The notes: generated by a model from the sequence alone, not told the origin. Shown: positions 33,142-44,171, counted from the first letter of the stretch. The stretch: 64,000 nt of DNA from Rhodocyclaceae bacterium (GCA_016791115.1 JAEUNL010000072.1:1-64000); one strand, 5' to 3'. Numbers and translations are program-made.

Positions 33142-33876
33142 ATGTCTGAAGAGAAGAAACGCATCCTGGTGGTCGACGACGACCTACGATTGAGGGAACT
33201 GCTCAACCGCTACCTGACCGAACACGGTTTCGCGGTCAAGGTCGTCGGCGATGCCCCGCAGATGGACCGGGCGCTCAATCGCGAGCACTTCGACCTGATC
33301 GTGCTCGACCTCATGCTGCCCGGCGAGGACGGTCTTTCGATCTGCAGGCGGCTGCGCAGTGCGAATGCCGGCACGGCGGCCGACATTCCCATCCTGATGC
33401 TCACTGCCAAGGGCGACGAGGTCGATCGCATCGTCGGGCTCGAAATGGGCGCGGACGATTACCTGCCCAAGCCTTTCAATCCGCGCGAACTGGTGGCCCG
33501 CATTGCCGCCGTGCTGCGCCGCCGGCCCGCCGTTCCGCCGGGCGCGCCGACGGTGGAAGAGGAACTGGTCTCGTTCGGCAACGTGACGGTCAATCTGGCC
33601 ACCCGCTCGATGACGCGCGGTGGCGTCGACCAGCCGCTCACGACCGGCGAATTCGCCCTGCTCAAGACGCTGCTGCAGCATCCGCGCCAGCCGCTCTCGC
33701 GCGACAAGCTGATGGAGCTGGCACGCGGCCGCGAGTACGAAGTCTTCGATCGATCGATCGATGTCCAGATGTCCCGCCTGCGCAAGCTGGTCGAGGACGA
33801 TCCGGCCAAGCCGCGCTATCTGCAGACCGTCTGGGGATTCGGCTACGTCTTCGTGCCCGACGGCACGAAGCACTGA
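33142..33876 (+). CDS. ompR: OmpR-family response regulator
   Basis: The 244-residue protein has a receiver domain (ILVVDDDLRLRELLNRYL, Asp in LIVLDLMLPGEDGL, MLTAKGDEVDRIVGLEMGAD, Lys in YLPKPFNPREL) and a C-terminal winged helix (LTTGEFALLKTLLQHPRQPL, DVQMSRLRKLVEDDPAKPRYL, TVWGFGYVF). The signature is that of OmpR itself. It would respond to the EnvZ kinase encoded 5 bases downstream. The 260-base gap upstream contains a CCCGC-AATCC-GCGGG hairpin at about 32907-32921 and presumably the promoter. Confidence 0.92.
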   Translation: MSEEKKRILVVDDDLRLRELLNRYLTEHGFAVKVVGDAPQMDRALNREHFDLIVLDLMLPGEDGLSICRRLRSANAGTAADIPILMLTAKGDEVDRIVGLEMGADDYLPKPFNPRELVARIAAVLRRRPAVPPGAPTVEEELVSFGNVTVNLATRSMTRGGVDQPLTTGEFALLKTLLQHPRQPLSRDKLMELARGREYEVFDRSIDVQMSRLRKLVEDDPAKPRYLQTVWGFGYVFVPDGTKH

Positions 33877-33881
33877 ACGAA

Positions 33882-35237
33882 TTGCACCGGCCCCTGCAGC
33901 GTATCCGGCTCGCGTCGAGCACGCTGCTCTGGCGCACCTTCCTGCTGATCGCGGCACTGATGCTGGTATCAGTGCTGGCATGGTTCCGCATCTATTCTTC
34001 CTACGAACGCGAACCGCGCGCCCTGCAGGGCGCGCAAACCGTCATCAGCATCGTCAACCTGACGCGTGCCGCGCTGGTGAGCGCCGTGCCGGGCGCACGG
34101 CGCGAACTGCTGCTCGAGTTGTCGGATCGCGAAGGCATTCGCGTCTATCCGACCGAACCCGACGACCTACTGACGCCGCTGCCCGACCGTCCGGTGTTGC
34201 AGTTGCTGGCCGCCAAGGTGCGCGCCCAGCTCGGCGAGGACACGCGCTTCGCCAGTGCAGTCGATGGCGAACCGGGTTTCTGGGTCAGCTTCCACATCGA
34301 GGACGACGACTACTGGCTCGTGCTGCCAAGCGAGCGCTTCGAGCGCGCCTTCCCGCTCGAATGGCTGGGCTGGGGGCTCGCCGCGCTCGCGCTTTCGCTC
34401 GCCGGCGCCTACCTGATCGTGTTTCGCGTCACGCATCCGCTCGAAGCGCTGACCGCTGCGGCGCGCGCGGTCGGCCGCGCGGAAACCCCGGCGCCGCTGG
34501 ACGAATCCGGCCCCACCGAACTTGCGACGGTGGCGCGCGCCTTCAACCGCATGTCGCGCAACCTGGCGCAGCAGGAAGCCGACCGCGCCCTGATCCTCGC
34601 CGGCATCTCGCATGACCTGCGCACGCCGCTCGCACGCCTGCGCCTGGGCATCGAAATGTCCGACGCCGACGACCTTACGCGCGAAGGCATGGAAAGCGAC
34701 ATCGAGGAGATGGACCGCATCATCGGCCAGTTCCTCGAATTCGCACGCCACGACGATCCATCGCGCAGCCCGGAAAGCGCGCAGGCCATCGACCTCGCCG
34801 CACTGGTCGCGGCGGTCGGCGAGCCCTACCTCAAGCGCGGCATGCCACTGACGATCCGCCTATCCGATACGCCGCAGATCGCCGGCCGCGAGCAGGCGCT
34901 GCGGCGCGTGCTCGCCAACCTGATCGACAACGCCCTGCGCTACGCCGGCGAAGAACAGCCGATCGAAGTCACGCTGGATGTCGTCGGCGAACAGGTGCGC
35001 CTCGCCGTTCTCGACCGGGGGCCGGGCATCCCGCCCGATCAGGTGGAGCGTATGAAGCGCCCGTTCACGCGCCTCGAAGCGGCGCGCTCCGACGCCAAAG
35101 GCTCGGGCCTCGGCCTGGCGATCGTCGATCGCATCGTGCGCGGACATGGCGGCGAGCTTCAGCTTCTGCCGCGTGACGGCGGCGGCCTTGCGGCACAGAT
35201 CCTGCTGCCCTTGCGGCACAATGCACAAGACGCGTGA
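33882..35237 (+). CDS. envZ: EnvZ-type osmosensor histidine kinase, TTG start
   Basis: The 451-residue sensor has a membrane helix at about 18-38 (LLWRTFLLIAALMLVSVLAWF), a periplasmic part, a second helix at about 162-180, a HAMP linker, the H-box LAGISHDLRTPLARLRLGIEM and a GHKL ATPase with NLIDNALRYAG, DRGPGIPP and GSGLGLAIVDRIVRGHGG. This is the EnvZ layout. It starts with TTG at 33882, 5 bases after the ompR stop; the next in-frame ATG is far inside the first helix. The visible periplasmic segment is longer than in minimal EnvZ homologues. Confidence 0.92.
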   Translation: MHRPLQRIRLASSTLLWRTFLLIAALMLVSVLAWFRIYSSYEREPRALQGAQTVISIVNLTRAALVSAVPGARRELLLELSDREGIRVYPTEPDDLLTPLPDRPVLQLLAAKVRAQLGEDTRFASAVDGEPGFWVSFHIEDDDYWLVLPSERFERAFPLEWLGWGLAALALSLAGAYLIVFRVTHPLEALTAAARAVGRAETPAPLDESGPTELATVARAFNRMSRNLAQQEADRALILAGISHDLRTPLARLRLGIEMSDADDLTREGMESDIEEMDRIIGQFLEFARHDDPSRSPESAQAIDLAALVAAVGEPYLKRGMPLTIRLSDTPQIAGREQALRRVLANLIDNALRYAGEEQPIEVTLDVVGEQVRLAVLDRGPGIPPDQVERMKRPFTRLEAARSDAKGSGLGLAIVDRIVRGHGGELQLLPRDGGGLAAQILLPLRHNAQDA

Positions 35238-35272
35238 GCCGCGTCGCAAATCGTTCAAAAAGGATTCCCGGC

Positions 35273-35689
35273 ATGTCGCACAACCCACCCGCGCAGGCGC
35301 CGCAAGCGACGCCCTATGAACTCATCGGCGGCGAAGCCACGGTGCGCGCATTGGTGCGCCGTTTCTACGAATTGATGGATACGCTGCCCGAGGCCTACGC
35401 CGTCAGGAAGCTGCACGCGACCGACCTCGCCGGATCGGAGGAAAAGCTGTTCATGTACCTCTCCGGCTGGCTCGGCGGACCGGATCTCTACGTGCAGCGC
35501 AACGGCCATCCGCGCCTGCGCGCGCGCCACCTGCCGTTCTCGATCGGCGCCCAGGAACGCGACGAATGGCTGCTGTGCATGCGCCAGGCGCTGCAAGAGC
35601 AGGTCGCAGACGAATTCATCCGCAGCCGCCTCTACGAAGCCATGGCCGGACTCGCCGATCACATGCGGAATCGAGCCGAACCGGCCTGA
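35273..35689 (+). CDS. group II truncated haemoglobin
   Basis: The 138-residue haem protein binds oxygen or nitric oxide. It shows YELIGGEATVRALVRRFYELM, EEKLFMYLSGWLGGPDLYV and RARHLPFSIGAQERDEWLLCM. This includes the proximal His in RHLPF and the Trp at the G8 position typical of group II. ATG at 35273 has AAAAAGGA before it; a GTG overlapping the envZ stop at 35234 is a poorer alternative. It follows envZ by 35 bases and may be read from the same transcript, though a functional link is not evident. Confidence 0.92.
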   Translation: MSHNPPAQAPQATPYELIGGEATVRALVRRFYELMDTLPEAYAVRKLHATDLAGSEEKLFMYLSGWLGGPDLYVQRNGHPRLRARHLPFSIGAQERDEWLLCMRQALQEQVADEFIRSRLYEAMAGLADHMRNRAEPA

Positions 35690-35718
35690 GTTCGACTCCC
35701 TGCTGCAGCACGCGGCCA

Positions 35719-35821
35719 GAACCCGCATGGATGCTGGGGTTCATAAAGGTCCTTGCCGTGAGGGCCACGTCATGCCCCCTGCAGGACATCCCTGCCGAAG
35801 ACCAAGCATCCATGCGGGTTC
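35719..35821. repeat. dispersed palindromic repeat, copy 3 (perfect 17-bp ends)
   Basis: GAACCCGCATGGATGCT and its exact reverse complement AGCATCCATGCGGGTTC bound a 103-base unit with CATGCCCCCTGCAGGACATC inside. This is the most symmetrical copy in the window. It lies between the truncated haemoglobin gene and the 35949 gene. Confidence 0.75.
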
Positions 35822-35948
35822 CAGACCGGCGCCCCGGCAACACCCGACTCCGGCCATTGCGACCCGCCGCACATGGGTCTAAGCTCAGATTGGGCAATCG
35901 CCCGATTCCTCATCGTCAATTCGACCCAGACAATCCGGAGGTTCACAT

Positions 35949-36389
35949 ATGGCTCAAACCACGTGGATTCTTGTCGCCAACGCAAGTCGTGCCAAGTTGT
36001 TCGCCAACGAAGGCCCGAATCGAGGACTGGCGCTGATGAAGGAGATCCACCACCCGGAAAGCCGGCAGAAAAACGCCGAACTGGTTACCGATCGGCCGGG
36101 CAGCATGGCCGGCACGGCGGGTCGGGGCGCGATGGCGCCCCACATGCAGCCCAAGGAACATGAAGCCCGCGTTTTCGCGCAGGAACTTGCACGTGAACTG
36201 ACCCACGGGCGCAACAGCAATGCCTACAAGCGTGCCATCCTCGTCGCCCCGCCGTCGATGATGGGCCTGCTCAACGATTCGCTCGACTCGGTCACGTCGA
36301 ATCTGGTCACCGACCGCTTCGAGAAGGACTACACCATGGCGACCGAGAAGCAGATCGCCACCCAGCTCGAGGGTTGCATCTACCTCTGA
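35949..36389 (+). CDS. host attachment protein / baeRF-like family
   Basis: The 146-residue cytosolic protein matches the family annotated as host attachment protein, related to archaeo-eukaryotic release factor domains. It starts MAQTTWILVANASRAKLF, has SRQKNAELVTDRPGSM and HEARVFAQELARELTHGRN, and ends in KDYTMATEKQIATQLEGC. The biochemical role is unknown; these proteins resemble stress or ribosome-associated factors more than surface proteins. GGAGGTTCACAT precedes the ATG. Its end overlaps the convergent thpR gene by 10 bases. Confidence 0.85.
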   Translation: MAQTTWILVANASRAKLFANEGPNRGLALMKEIHHPESRQKNAELVTDRPGSMAGTAGRGAMAPHMQPKEHEARVFAQELARELTHGRNSNAYKRAILVAPPSMMGLLNDSLDSVTSNLVTDRFEKDYTMATEKQIATQLEGCIYL

Positions 36390-36958
36390 GGCATGCTCGC
36401 CAGCGGCCAGCGCCCGATCACCGAGTAACGGGCGCCGGCCGCCGTCAGGTTCGATTCCACCAGCACGAAATCCGCAACCCGCCAATCGAAGGCGTCGAAC
36501 GGCGGCGCGTCGCGCCTGCAATCGGCGTGGCGCAGCAGTGTGGCATGCGCAGCGAAGGCACGCGCCTCGAGCCGGAAGCCGACCGCATCGAGTGCTCCGG
36601 CGAGCGACGCGGCCAGCGCTTCGAGTTGTGCCGGCATTGCCGACGGGCCGCACCAGACGATGCGGTTGTGGCGCCAGCAACGCACTTGATCGATGCGCAT
36701 CGAGAACGCCTCGGGCAGCGGCACACGGCCGGCTGCAGCGAGGAGATCGGCGATGCGCAACGCATCCACCTCGCCGATGAACGCCAGGGTCATGTGCAGC
36801 GTATCGCGACGCATGCGCCGACCGGAAAACGCCGCGTGTGCGCTACGCGCCAGCGCGTCGAGCGAATCGACAGTCACCGCATCCGGCCACAGCGCGAAGA
36901 ACACGCGCCGGCGCCCGCTTCGCGCGCCGGCAGTGCCCGACGCGGCAGCAGGCGTCAC
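36380..36958 (-). CDS. thpR: RNA 2',3'-cyclic phosphodiesterase (LigT/ThpR family)
   Basis: The 192-residue 2H phosphoesterase opens 2',3'-cyclic ends of RNA. The two catalytic HxTx motifs are HMTL (in [13 protein letters not shown], about residue 56) and HATL (in [12 protein letters not shown], about 138). VFFALWPD near the start is also typical. The ATG overlaps the ispF stop by 4 bases, placing it in the ispD-ispF unit. The extra 17 residues before VFFALWP are Ala/Gly/Arg-rich. Confidence 0.93.
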   Translation of the reverse strand: MTPAAASGTAGARSGRRRVFFALWPDAVTVDSLDALARSAHAAFSGRRMRRDTLHMTLAFIGEVDALRIADLLAAAGRVPLPEAFSMRIDQVRCWRHNRIVWCGPSAMPAQLEALAASLAGALDAVGFRLEARAFAAHATLLRHADCRRDAPPFDAFDWRVADFVLVESNLTAAGARYSVIGRWPLASMPQR

Positions 36959-37461
36959 GTGCCGCGCCGGACCAGCAGCGCCACCGCCTGCGCGGCAATC
37001 CCTTCGCCGCGGCCGGTGAAGCCGAGCTTCTCGGTCGTCTTGCCCTTGATGTTGATTGCCGGCGATGCGACGCCGAGGTCCGCGGCGATGTTGGCCGCCA
37101 TCTGCGCGACATGCGGCAGGATCTTCGGCCGCTCGCAGATGATCGTCGCGTCTACATTCACCACTTCGAAGCCCGCCGCGCGCACCACCGCCATGGCCTC
37201 GCGCAGCAGCACGCGGCTGTCGGCGCCGGCAAAGCGCACGTCAGTATCGGGAAAATGCCGCCCGATGTCGCCCAGGCCGGCGGCACCGAGGATTGCGTCG
37301 GTGACGGTATGGAGCAGCACATCGGCATCGGAGTGGCCGAGCAGGCCCAGCTCGAACGGTATGTGGACGCCGCCGAGGATCAGCCGCCGACCGGGCACCA
37401 GGGCATGCACGTCGAAGCCCTGGCCGATGCGGAATGGAAACATGGGCGCGCCCTCGCTCAT
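36955..37461 (-). CDS. ispF: 2-C-methyl-D-erythritol 2,4-cyclodiphosphate synthase
   Basis: IspF closes the cyclodiphosphate in the non-mevalonate isoprenoid pathway. The metal-binding D-x-H is in GQGFDVHAL, with [55 protein letters not shown] all present. The start at 37461 ([14 protein letters not shown]) overlaps the ispD stop (ATGA) and has AAGGTGG before it; MFPFRIGQ at 37443 is an equally family-like start. Length is 168 or 162 residues against about 160 usual. Confidence 0.95.
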   Translation of the reverse strand: MSEGAPMFPFRIGQGFDVHALVPGRRLILGGVHIPFELGLLGHSDADVLLHTVTDAILGAAGLGDIGRHFPDTDVRFAGADSRVLLREAMAVVRAAGFEVVNVDATIICERPKILPHVAQMAANIAADLGVASPAINIKGKTTEKLGFTGRGEGIAAQAVALLVRRGT

Positions 37462-38156
37462 GTTGCACCACCTTCTCGCTGTCGCAGGATCCATTCCGCG
37501 AGCTGCAGGTCGAGGGGAAAGGTGACTTTCAGGTTGGTGGCGTCTGCCGCCACCAGCCGCGGATGCAGGCCGAGCGCCTCGATCGCCGAGGCTTCGTCGG
37601 TCACGTCGCGCGCGTGGTCGAGCGCGCGGCGCAGCATCACGTAGCGGAACATCTGCGGCGTCTGTGCCTGCCACAGACGTTCGCGCGCAACCGTGGCCGA
37701 CACGCGACCGCGTTCGTCGGCACGCTTGAGGGTGTCGGCCACGGGCATCGCCAGCAGCCCCCCGACTTCGTCCTCGCCAAGCTCGTCCATCAGCTTGTCG
37801 AGGTGCCAGGCGGCAAGGCAGCAGCGGGCCGCATCGTGCACCAGCATCCAGTCGTTGGGCGCCACGTCGTCCGCGACGGCACGCAGCCCATGCGCAACAC
37901 TGTCGGCCCGCGTCGCGCCACCGCAAAACAGCGGCGCGAGCTTGGGCCCGAGTTCGCGCGTGTCGAGCGCGTCCCAGTGGCGATCGTCGACCGAAAGCAC
38001 CACGAACACACGCTCGATGCGCGGATGGCGGCACAACGTGGCAAGGGTGTGGAAGATCAGCGGCCGGCCCGCCAGCGGCAGGTACTGCTTGGGTTTCTCG
38101 TGGCCCATGCGGGCGCCGCTTCCCGCGGCCGGAACGAGGGCAAAATGACGCGACAT
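37458..38156 (-). CDS. ispD: 2-C-methyl-D-erythritol 4-phosphate cytidylyltransferase
   Basis: The 232-residue enzyme transfers CMP to methylerythritol phosphate. It has the nucleotidyltransferase start [21 protein letters not shown] with the glycine loop and Lys, [11 protein letters not shown], and [11 protein letters not shown]. It is the first gene of an ispD-ispF-thpR unit with 4-base overlaps. It diverges from the DUF4010 membrane protein across 36 bases. Confidence 0.95.
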   Translation of the reverse strand: MSRHFALVPAAGSGARMGHEKPKQYLPLAGRPLIFHTLATLCRHPRIERVFVVLSVDDRHWDALDTRELGPKLAPLFCGGATRADSVAHGLRAVADDVAPNDWMLVHDAARCCLAAWHLDKLMDELGEDEVGGLLAMPVADTLKRADERGRVSATVARERLWQAQTPQMFRYVMLRRALDHARDVTDEASAIEALGLHPRLVAADATNLKVTFPLDLQLAEWILRQREGGAT

Positions 38157-38192
38157 GCGCGGATTGTAGCCTGCGACGGATAGAATCGACCC

Positions 38193-39449
38193 ATGATCGA
38201 CGAATGGCTGCCGGCGCCGCTGCGCAACTTCCTCACCAGCCTCGCCATCGGGCTGCTGATCGGCATGGAGCGCGAACGCACGCCGTCCGCCAAGGCCGGA
38301 TTGCGCACTTTCGCACTGGCCGCGCTGCTCGGCACGCTATGCACGATGCTGGCCGAGATCAGTGGCGGAACCTGGCTGATCGCCGTCGGACTGCTCGCCG
38401 TTGCCGCCGGCATCGTATCCGCCTACGTGCACCAGCCCGACCCGAACGATCCCGGTACGACAACCGTGGTCGCCCTGCTGGTCTGCTATGGCTTGGGCGC
38501 GCTGATCTGGTACGACGAGGCCCAGCTCGCAGCGATGATCGCGGTGGGCGTGACCGCCCTGCTCTATTTCAAGACCGAACTGCGCGGCATCACCACCCAC
38601 GTGACGCAGCGCGACTGGATCTCGATGCTGCAGTTCGCCGTGCTGTCGGTGGTGATCCTGCCCGTGCTCCCGGACCGCAATTTCGGCCCCTATGATGCGT
38701 GGAATCCGTACCACATATGGCTGATGGTGGTGCTGATATCGGGCGTCAGCCTGGCCGGTTACGGCGCCTTGCGCCTGGTCGGCGCCCGGCACGGCGCGCC
38801 GCTGATCGGCATCTTCGGCGGGCTGGTCTCGAGCACCGCCACGACGATGGTGTTCGCGCGGCAGGCGCACGAGACGGAGAAGGTCGTACCGACGTCGACG
38901 ATGGTGATCCTGCTCGCCAATCTCACCATGCTGGTGCGCGTCGGCGTCCTCTGTGCCGTCATCGCACCGCAGTTGGCAGCGGGTTTTGCCATCGTCCTCG
39001 GCGGCGGACTGGCTTGCGGCCTTGTCTATGTGGTCTGGCGCTGGGTGCGCCTGGTCGGCGACGGCGAGCTGCCTATGCCCGAAGTCCGCAACCCGACGGA
39101 ATTGCGCGCCGCGCTGTCGTTCGGTGCGCTCTTTGCGGTCGTGCTCGTTGCGGCGGCGTGGCTTTCCGATCTGGCCGGCCCCAGGGGCCTGTATGCGGTC
39201 GCCCTGGTCAGCGGCCTGACCGACGTCGATGCCATCACGCTTTCGACCTTGCGGCTGAACGCGATGGACAAGCTCGCCGGCGATCCGGCGATCATCGCAA
39301 TCTGTCTTGCCATCGTGGCGAACCTGGTCTTCAAGTCCGGCCTCGTGCTCGCGGCGGGCGGCAGACAACTCGCCATGAGTGTCGTACCGGGTTTCGTCAC
39401 GGCCGCGCTGGGCCTGGGCACCGCGCTCTTCCTTCTCCGCAGCGCCTGA
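38193..39449 (+). CDS. MgtC/SapB - DUF4010 family membrane protein
   Basis: The 418-residue protein has about eleven hydrophobic segments. The N-terminal part ([26 protein letters not shown]) is MgtC/SapB-like, and the C-terminal part is DUF4010 ([28 protein letters not shown]). Transport of a small ion is likely but unproven for the family. TAGAAT at 38180-38185 is a plausible -10 box that lies only 8 bases before the start, so the leader is very short. Confidence 0.88.
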   Translation: MIDEWLPAPLRNFLTSLAIGLLIGMERERTPSAKAGLRTFALAALLGTLCTMLAEISGGTWLIAVGLLAVAAGIVSAYVHQPDPNDPGTTTVVALLVCYGLGALIWYDEAQLAAMIAVGVTALLYFKTELRGITTHVTQRDWISMLQFAVLSVVILPVLPDRNFGPYDAWNPYHIWLMVVLISGVSLAGYGALRLVGARHGAPLIGIFGGLVSSTATTMVFARQAHETEKVVPTSTMVILLANLTMLVRVGVLCAVIAPQLAAGFAIVLGGGLACGLVYVVWRWVRLVGDGELPMPEVRNPTELRAALSFGALFAVVLVAAAWLSDLAGPRGLYAVALVSGLTDVDAITLSTLRLNAMDKLAGDPAIIAICLAIVANLVFKSGLVLAAGGRQLAMSVVPGFVTAALGLGTALFLLRSA

Positions 39450-39559
39450 CCCCGGCCACACCACCCGCGGGCGCGGATTCGATCCGCTACGCACACAGGA
39501 GCCCGGCCTATACTGAAGGTAGACCTTGAAACCGGTGGGCGCAGTCCCGCCTTGCGACC

Positions 39560-40387
39560 ATGAATCCAGAGATCAACTATGCAGCCATCAGGCCGGCGGC
39601 CGTGGCCGGCATGTTCTACCCGGCCGACGCACTCGAACTGGGCGAGGAGGTCGATACCCTGCTCGGCAGCGCGCCGCGGCCGCCGTTCGACGCCGCGTCG
39701 ATCAAGGCCATCGCAGTCCCGCATGCCGGCTACGTCTATTCCGGCGCAACGGCAGCCGCAGCCTACCGGCTGCTGGAAGGCCGTCATGCGGCCATCCGGC
39801 GTGTCGTGCTGCTGGGGCCGACGCATCGCGTGGCTGTGCGCGGTCTGGCGCTGCCGAACGTCGATATCTTCGAAACACCGCTCGGCGGCGTGCCGGTCGA
39901 CACCGAGCTGGCGGCACGTATCGAAAGGCTGCCCCAGGTGGTGGGGAGCCGCGCCGCGCATGCAGCGGAGCATTCCCTGGAGGTGCAGTTGCCGTTCCTG
40001 CAACGCGTGATCGGCGAGTTCTCGCTGCTTCCGCTCGCGGTTGGAATGGTACGGCCCGAGGACGTCGCCGAAGCGATCGATGCGGTGTGGGGCGGCGCTG
40101 AAACCCTGATCGTCGTCAGCACCGACCTCTCCCATTTCCACCCCTATCGCGAAGCGCGCGAACTCGACAGCGCAACGGTTGCTGACGTGCTGGCATTGCG
40201 CGGCGACATCGACCACGAACACGCCTGTGGCGCCACACCGCTTAACGGCCTGCTGCTCTGCGCGCGACGTCGCGGGTTGACGCCGCACCTGATCGATGCG
40301 CGCAATTCCGGCGACACCGCAGGTGATCGTTCGCGCGTCGTCGGTTACGCATCGTTTGCTTTCTGCGAGGTACGCCGCGATGACTGA
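39560..40387 (+). CDS. amrB: AmmeMemoRadiSam system protein B (MEMO1 family)
   Basis: The 275-residue protein belongs to the MEMO family, related to class III extradiol dioxygenases. IRPAAVAGMFYPADALELG, AIAVPHAGYVYSGATAAAAY, VVLLGPTHRV and VSTDLSHFHPY are the family motifs, with His residues in HAGY, PTH and SHFH as potential metal ligands. It overlaps amrA by 8 bases. TATACT at 39509-39514 is a plausible -10 box. The three-gene system is conserved but its biochemical role in bacteria is not settled. Confidence 0.92.
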   Translation: MNPEINYAAIRPAAVAGMFYPADALELGEEVDTLLGSAPRPPFDAASIKAIAVPHAGYVYSGATAAAAYRLLEGRHAAIRRVVLLGPTHRVAVRGLALPNVDIFETPLGGVPVDTELAARIERLPQVVGSRAAHAAEHSLEVQLPFLQRVIGEFSLLPLAVGMVRPEDVAEAIDAVWGGAETLIVVSTDLSHFHPYREARELDSATVADVLALRGDIDHEHACGATPLNGLLLCARRRGLTPHLIDARNSGDTAGDRSRVVGYASFAFCEVRRDD

Positions 40388-40966
40388 ACGCGCCGCCGCC
40401 TCCGAGCCGGCAGAGCGCGACCGCGCGATCGGGGCCGTCCTGCTCGCCCGCGCACGCGCGGCAATCGCGCGCGAGTTGGGCTGCGAAACCGGCCCGGTGC
40501 CCGATCATCCGGACTTGTCCGACGTTGGCGCGAGTTTCGTCACGCTGACCGAGGCGGGCCAACTGCGCGGGTGCATCGGCACGCTTTCCGCGGTGCGCGC
40601 GCTGCGCGACGACGTCGATCGCAATGCGGTGAACGCCGCGTTCCGCGATCCGCGGTTCATGCCCCTTGGGCGCGATGAACTGGCCGCTGTCGACGTCGAG
40701 GTATCGGTGCTGAGCGAGCCCGAGTTCATGCAGTTCACCAGCGAGGCCGATGCGCTCGCACAACTGCGGCCGGGCATCGACGGCGTGATCTTCTCGAGCG
40801 GCTGCCGTCAATCCACATTCCTGCCGCAGGTTTGGGAAATGCTGCCCGACGTCCGTGACTTCATGGGACACCTCAAGCGCAAGGCAGGGCTGCCCGCCGA
40901 TTTCTGGGGGCCGGACGTGATGCTGGCGCGCTATCAGGTACGCAAGTTCAAGGAATCGGAGGCCGA

Positions 40967-40970
<4 letters not shown>
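40380..40970 (+). CDS. amrA: AmmeMemoRadiSam system protein A (AMMECR1 family)
   Basis: The 196-residue AMMECR1-family protein contains GASFVTLTEAGQLRGCIGTL (the LRGCIG signature with a conserved Cys), NAVNAAFRDPRFMPL, EVSVLSEPEFM and QSTFLPQVWE. Start ATG at 40380 lies inside the end of amrB (8-base overlap); the frame is open to 40296 but that part is antisense-free amrB coding in another frame. Its stop overlaps the next gene's GTG. The tight overlaps point to one coupled operon. Confidence 0.92.
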
Positions 40971-42073
<1,103 letters not shown>

Positions 42074-42098
42074 CTATCGATGCTGGTACGATCCGTCC

Positions 42099-42464
42099 AT
42101 GGACCGAACCAGCATCGCGGACCTCACCGCACTCGTCACCCGCTTTCGCGACGACCGCAACTGGTCGCAGTTCCACACGCTGCGCAACCTCATCGTTTCG
42201 CTCAACCTCGAAGCCGGAGAACTGCTGGAACTCACGCAGTGGAAGCCGGACCCCGAGATCGACGCACTGCCGTCGGACGTCGCGATGCGCATCGCGCTCG
42301 AGGACGAGTGCGCCGACGTGCTGGCCTACCTGCTGCTGATTGCCGACCGTGCCGGCATCGACCTCGCGCATGCGCTGCGCGCCAAGATGCTGAAGAACGC
42401 GCAGAAGTATCCGGTGGATGCAAGCTACGGCAGCAGCCGCAAGTACACCGAACTCGACCGCTGA
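42099..42464 (+). CDS. MazG-like nucleotide pyrophosphohydrolase
   Basis: The 121-residue all-helical protein has the MazG-like EAGELLELTQW and EDECADVLAYLLLIADRAG motifs, in which the Glu/Asp residues hold Mg2+. It probably hydrolyses non-canonical (d)NTPs. The frame is open to 41985, but ATG at 42099 gives the family length. It follows amrS by 25 bases and may belong to that transcript. It is convergent with the REC-TPR gene. Confidence 0.9.
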   Translation: MDRTSIADLTALVTRFRDDRNWSQFHTLRNLIVSLNLEAGELLELTQWKPDPEIDALPSDVAMRIALEDECADVLAYLLLIADRAGIDLAHALRAKMLKNAQKYPVDASYGSSRKYTELDR

Positions 42465-42476
42465 TCGCTCGCCGGC

Positions 42477-44171
42477 TCAGGCGGGCGTCGCGTTCTTCGC
42501 CTGCAGGGCGGCATATTCCTTGTGGTAGAGCACCGTGGTCGGGTGGCGCGAATGCGCCAGGAACATGCGCCGCAGCATCGTGCGCATGCAGGCGTGATCG
42601 TTCGCGCTGCCCGCCACGCCCTGCTTCATCAGGTCGAGCAGCGTGGCGACGGTCTTGCCGGCTGCTTCGAAATTGCGCTCCGCCGCATTGGATGCGGCGG
42701 CCAGCGTGCGTACGCTGGCGGGCAGCGCCGCGACGTCGAAATGATCCCGCGCCTCCCGATTGTCCGCCTTGCCGGCGCTCACGGCCGCTGTCGCACGGGC
42801 GGCGCCGTCAGCCCGCGTTCCGGCGAAGTCTGGCGCGGCCGGCGAGGCCGGCGCCTGTGCCGCTTCGCCCGGTTCGAATTCCGCCTTGCGCCGGTGCCGG
42901 TCGAGCACCTCGACCAGGCCGGGCCGCAGCGTGACGCCGGCACCGTCGAGCTTTTCCAGCATCGCCAGCGCGGAATCGTTCATTTCGTGCATCAGGCATG
43001 ATTGCGCGAGATCCATCATCAGTTGCGGCGACACGGCATCGCCGAGCGCGGCACAACCATCCAGCGCCTTGAGCAGGCACGTACGCGCCGCCGCATGCTG
43101 CCCGCGTTTCGCGAGGCAAACACTGTCCAGCAGATCGGCGACGAAGGTACCATCCGATCGCCCGCGAAAACGGCGGCGCAGCGTCTGGATGTATTTCTCG
43201 GTGTCGCTGATCGCGCCCTGCTCCACCGCGACGCGCACGGCGTTGGCGAAGTCGTCGGGTTTCAGGATGTCGGAATCGCCGGCGCGCTCCAGTACCTTGT
43301 CGAAGGCACGGCGCGCCCTGTCGAGTTCGCGCGCCCCGACAGCCAGTTCGCCCAATTTGCGCAGCCGTGCCACGTTGTTCGGCGAGTGCACCGTGGCACG
43401 ATCGAGCGTGCCGAGCGCCGCGTCGACTTCGCCTTTGGCCTCCTGCACTTCGGCAAGGAAGGAGTACGCCGACATGAACTCGGGCTTTTCACCGATCACC
43501 GCCTTGGCCGCTTCTTCCGCCGCGTCGAGTTCGCCCTGTCGGAAGAGCACCCAGGCGAGGCCCATGCGCGCCCAGGGCACTGCCTTGAACTCGACAATCC
43601 TGCGATATAGCGCTTCGGCTGCATCCTGTTCGCCGAGCGCGACCAGCAGTTCCGCCTTGAGTCGAAACGCATCGAGCACGAACCGGCTGTGGAACTCGGC
43701 GATGCGGTCGCATTCGTCGATCGCCCCACGCGGCTTGCCTGCTTCGATCAGTTCGTGCGCGATGTGGAACGCGTGCTTTTTCTCGAGCGCCTTGTGCAGA
43801 CGCTGCGCCAGATGCTCGGGCGTGAACGGCTTGATCAGGTAGTCGTCCGGCGCCAGCTCGGCCACCGACACCACGCTCTGGTAGGCGCGTTCGCCGGTCA
43901 CGATCATGAAGATGGTCGACAAGGGAATGGCATGCGTGTGGCGCAATTCCTCCAGCAGTTGTTGCCCGTCCTTGTGCGCTTCGAGCAGGTAGTCGCACAG
44001 GATGACGTCGAAGCGCTGCCCGCCGACGTGGCGCTTCACCGCATTGCTCGATTCGGCCATGTGGATCGAGGTCACGCCCAGGGTGGAAACCAGTTCGCGC
44101 AAGGACGAGCGCACCGCCGGATGGCGATCGACGATCAGCACCTTGCGACCGCGAAATGCGGCATGTGACAA
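42477..44171 (-). CDS. receiver domain - TPR repeat protein, probable TTG start
   Basis: The 564-residue protein has a receiver domain at about 5-130 (RKVLIVDRHPAVRSSL, phospho-acceptor Asp in VILCDYLLEAHKDG, Lys in YLIKPFTPEHL) followed by TPR-like helix pairs at about 150-440 (LKAELLVALGEQDAAEALY, ARMGLAWVLFRQGELDAAEEA, and more). An Ala-rich linker and a helical C-terminus come last. The order REC-TPR suggests a scaffold responding to phosphorylation. No ATG fits the domain start; TTG at 44171 behind CCAGGGCAAACG gives MSHAAFRGRKVLIVD. The frame is open to an ATG at 44336, but that extra part looks non-coding. It stands alone. Confidence 0.8.
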   Translation of the reverse strand: MSHAAFRGRKVLIVDRHPAVRSSLRELVSTLGVTSIHMAESSNAVKRHVGGQRFDVILCDYLLEAHKDGQQLLEELRHTHAIPLSTIFMIVTGERAYQSVVSVAELAPDDYLIKPFTPEHLAQRLHKALEKKHAFHIAHELIEAGKPRGAIDECDRIAEFHSRFVLDAFRLKAELLVALGEQDAAEALYRRIVEFKAVPWARMGLAWVLFRQGELDAAEEAAKAVIGEKPEFMSAYSFLAEVQEAKGEVDAALGTLDRATVHSPNNVARLRKLGELAVGARELDRARRAFDKVLERAGDSDILKPDDFANAVRVAVEQGAISDTEKYIQTLRRRFRGRSDGTFVADLLDSVCLAKRGQHAAARTCLLKALDGCAALGDAVSPQLMMDLAQSCLMHEMNDSALAMLEKLDGAGVTLRPGLVEVLDRHRRKAEFEPGEAAQAPASPAAPDFAGTRADGAARATAAVSAGKADNREARDHFDVAALPASVRTLAAASNAAERNFEAAGKTVATLLDLMKQGVAGSANDHACMRTMLRRMFLAHSRHPTTVLYHKEYAALQAKNATPA

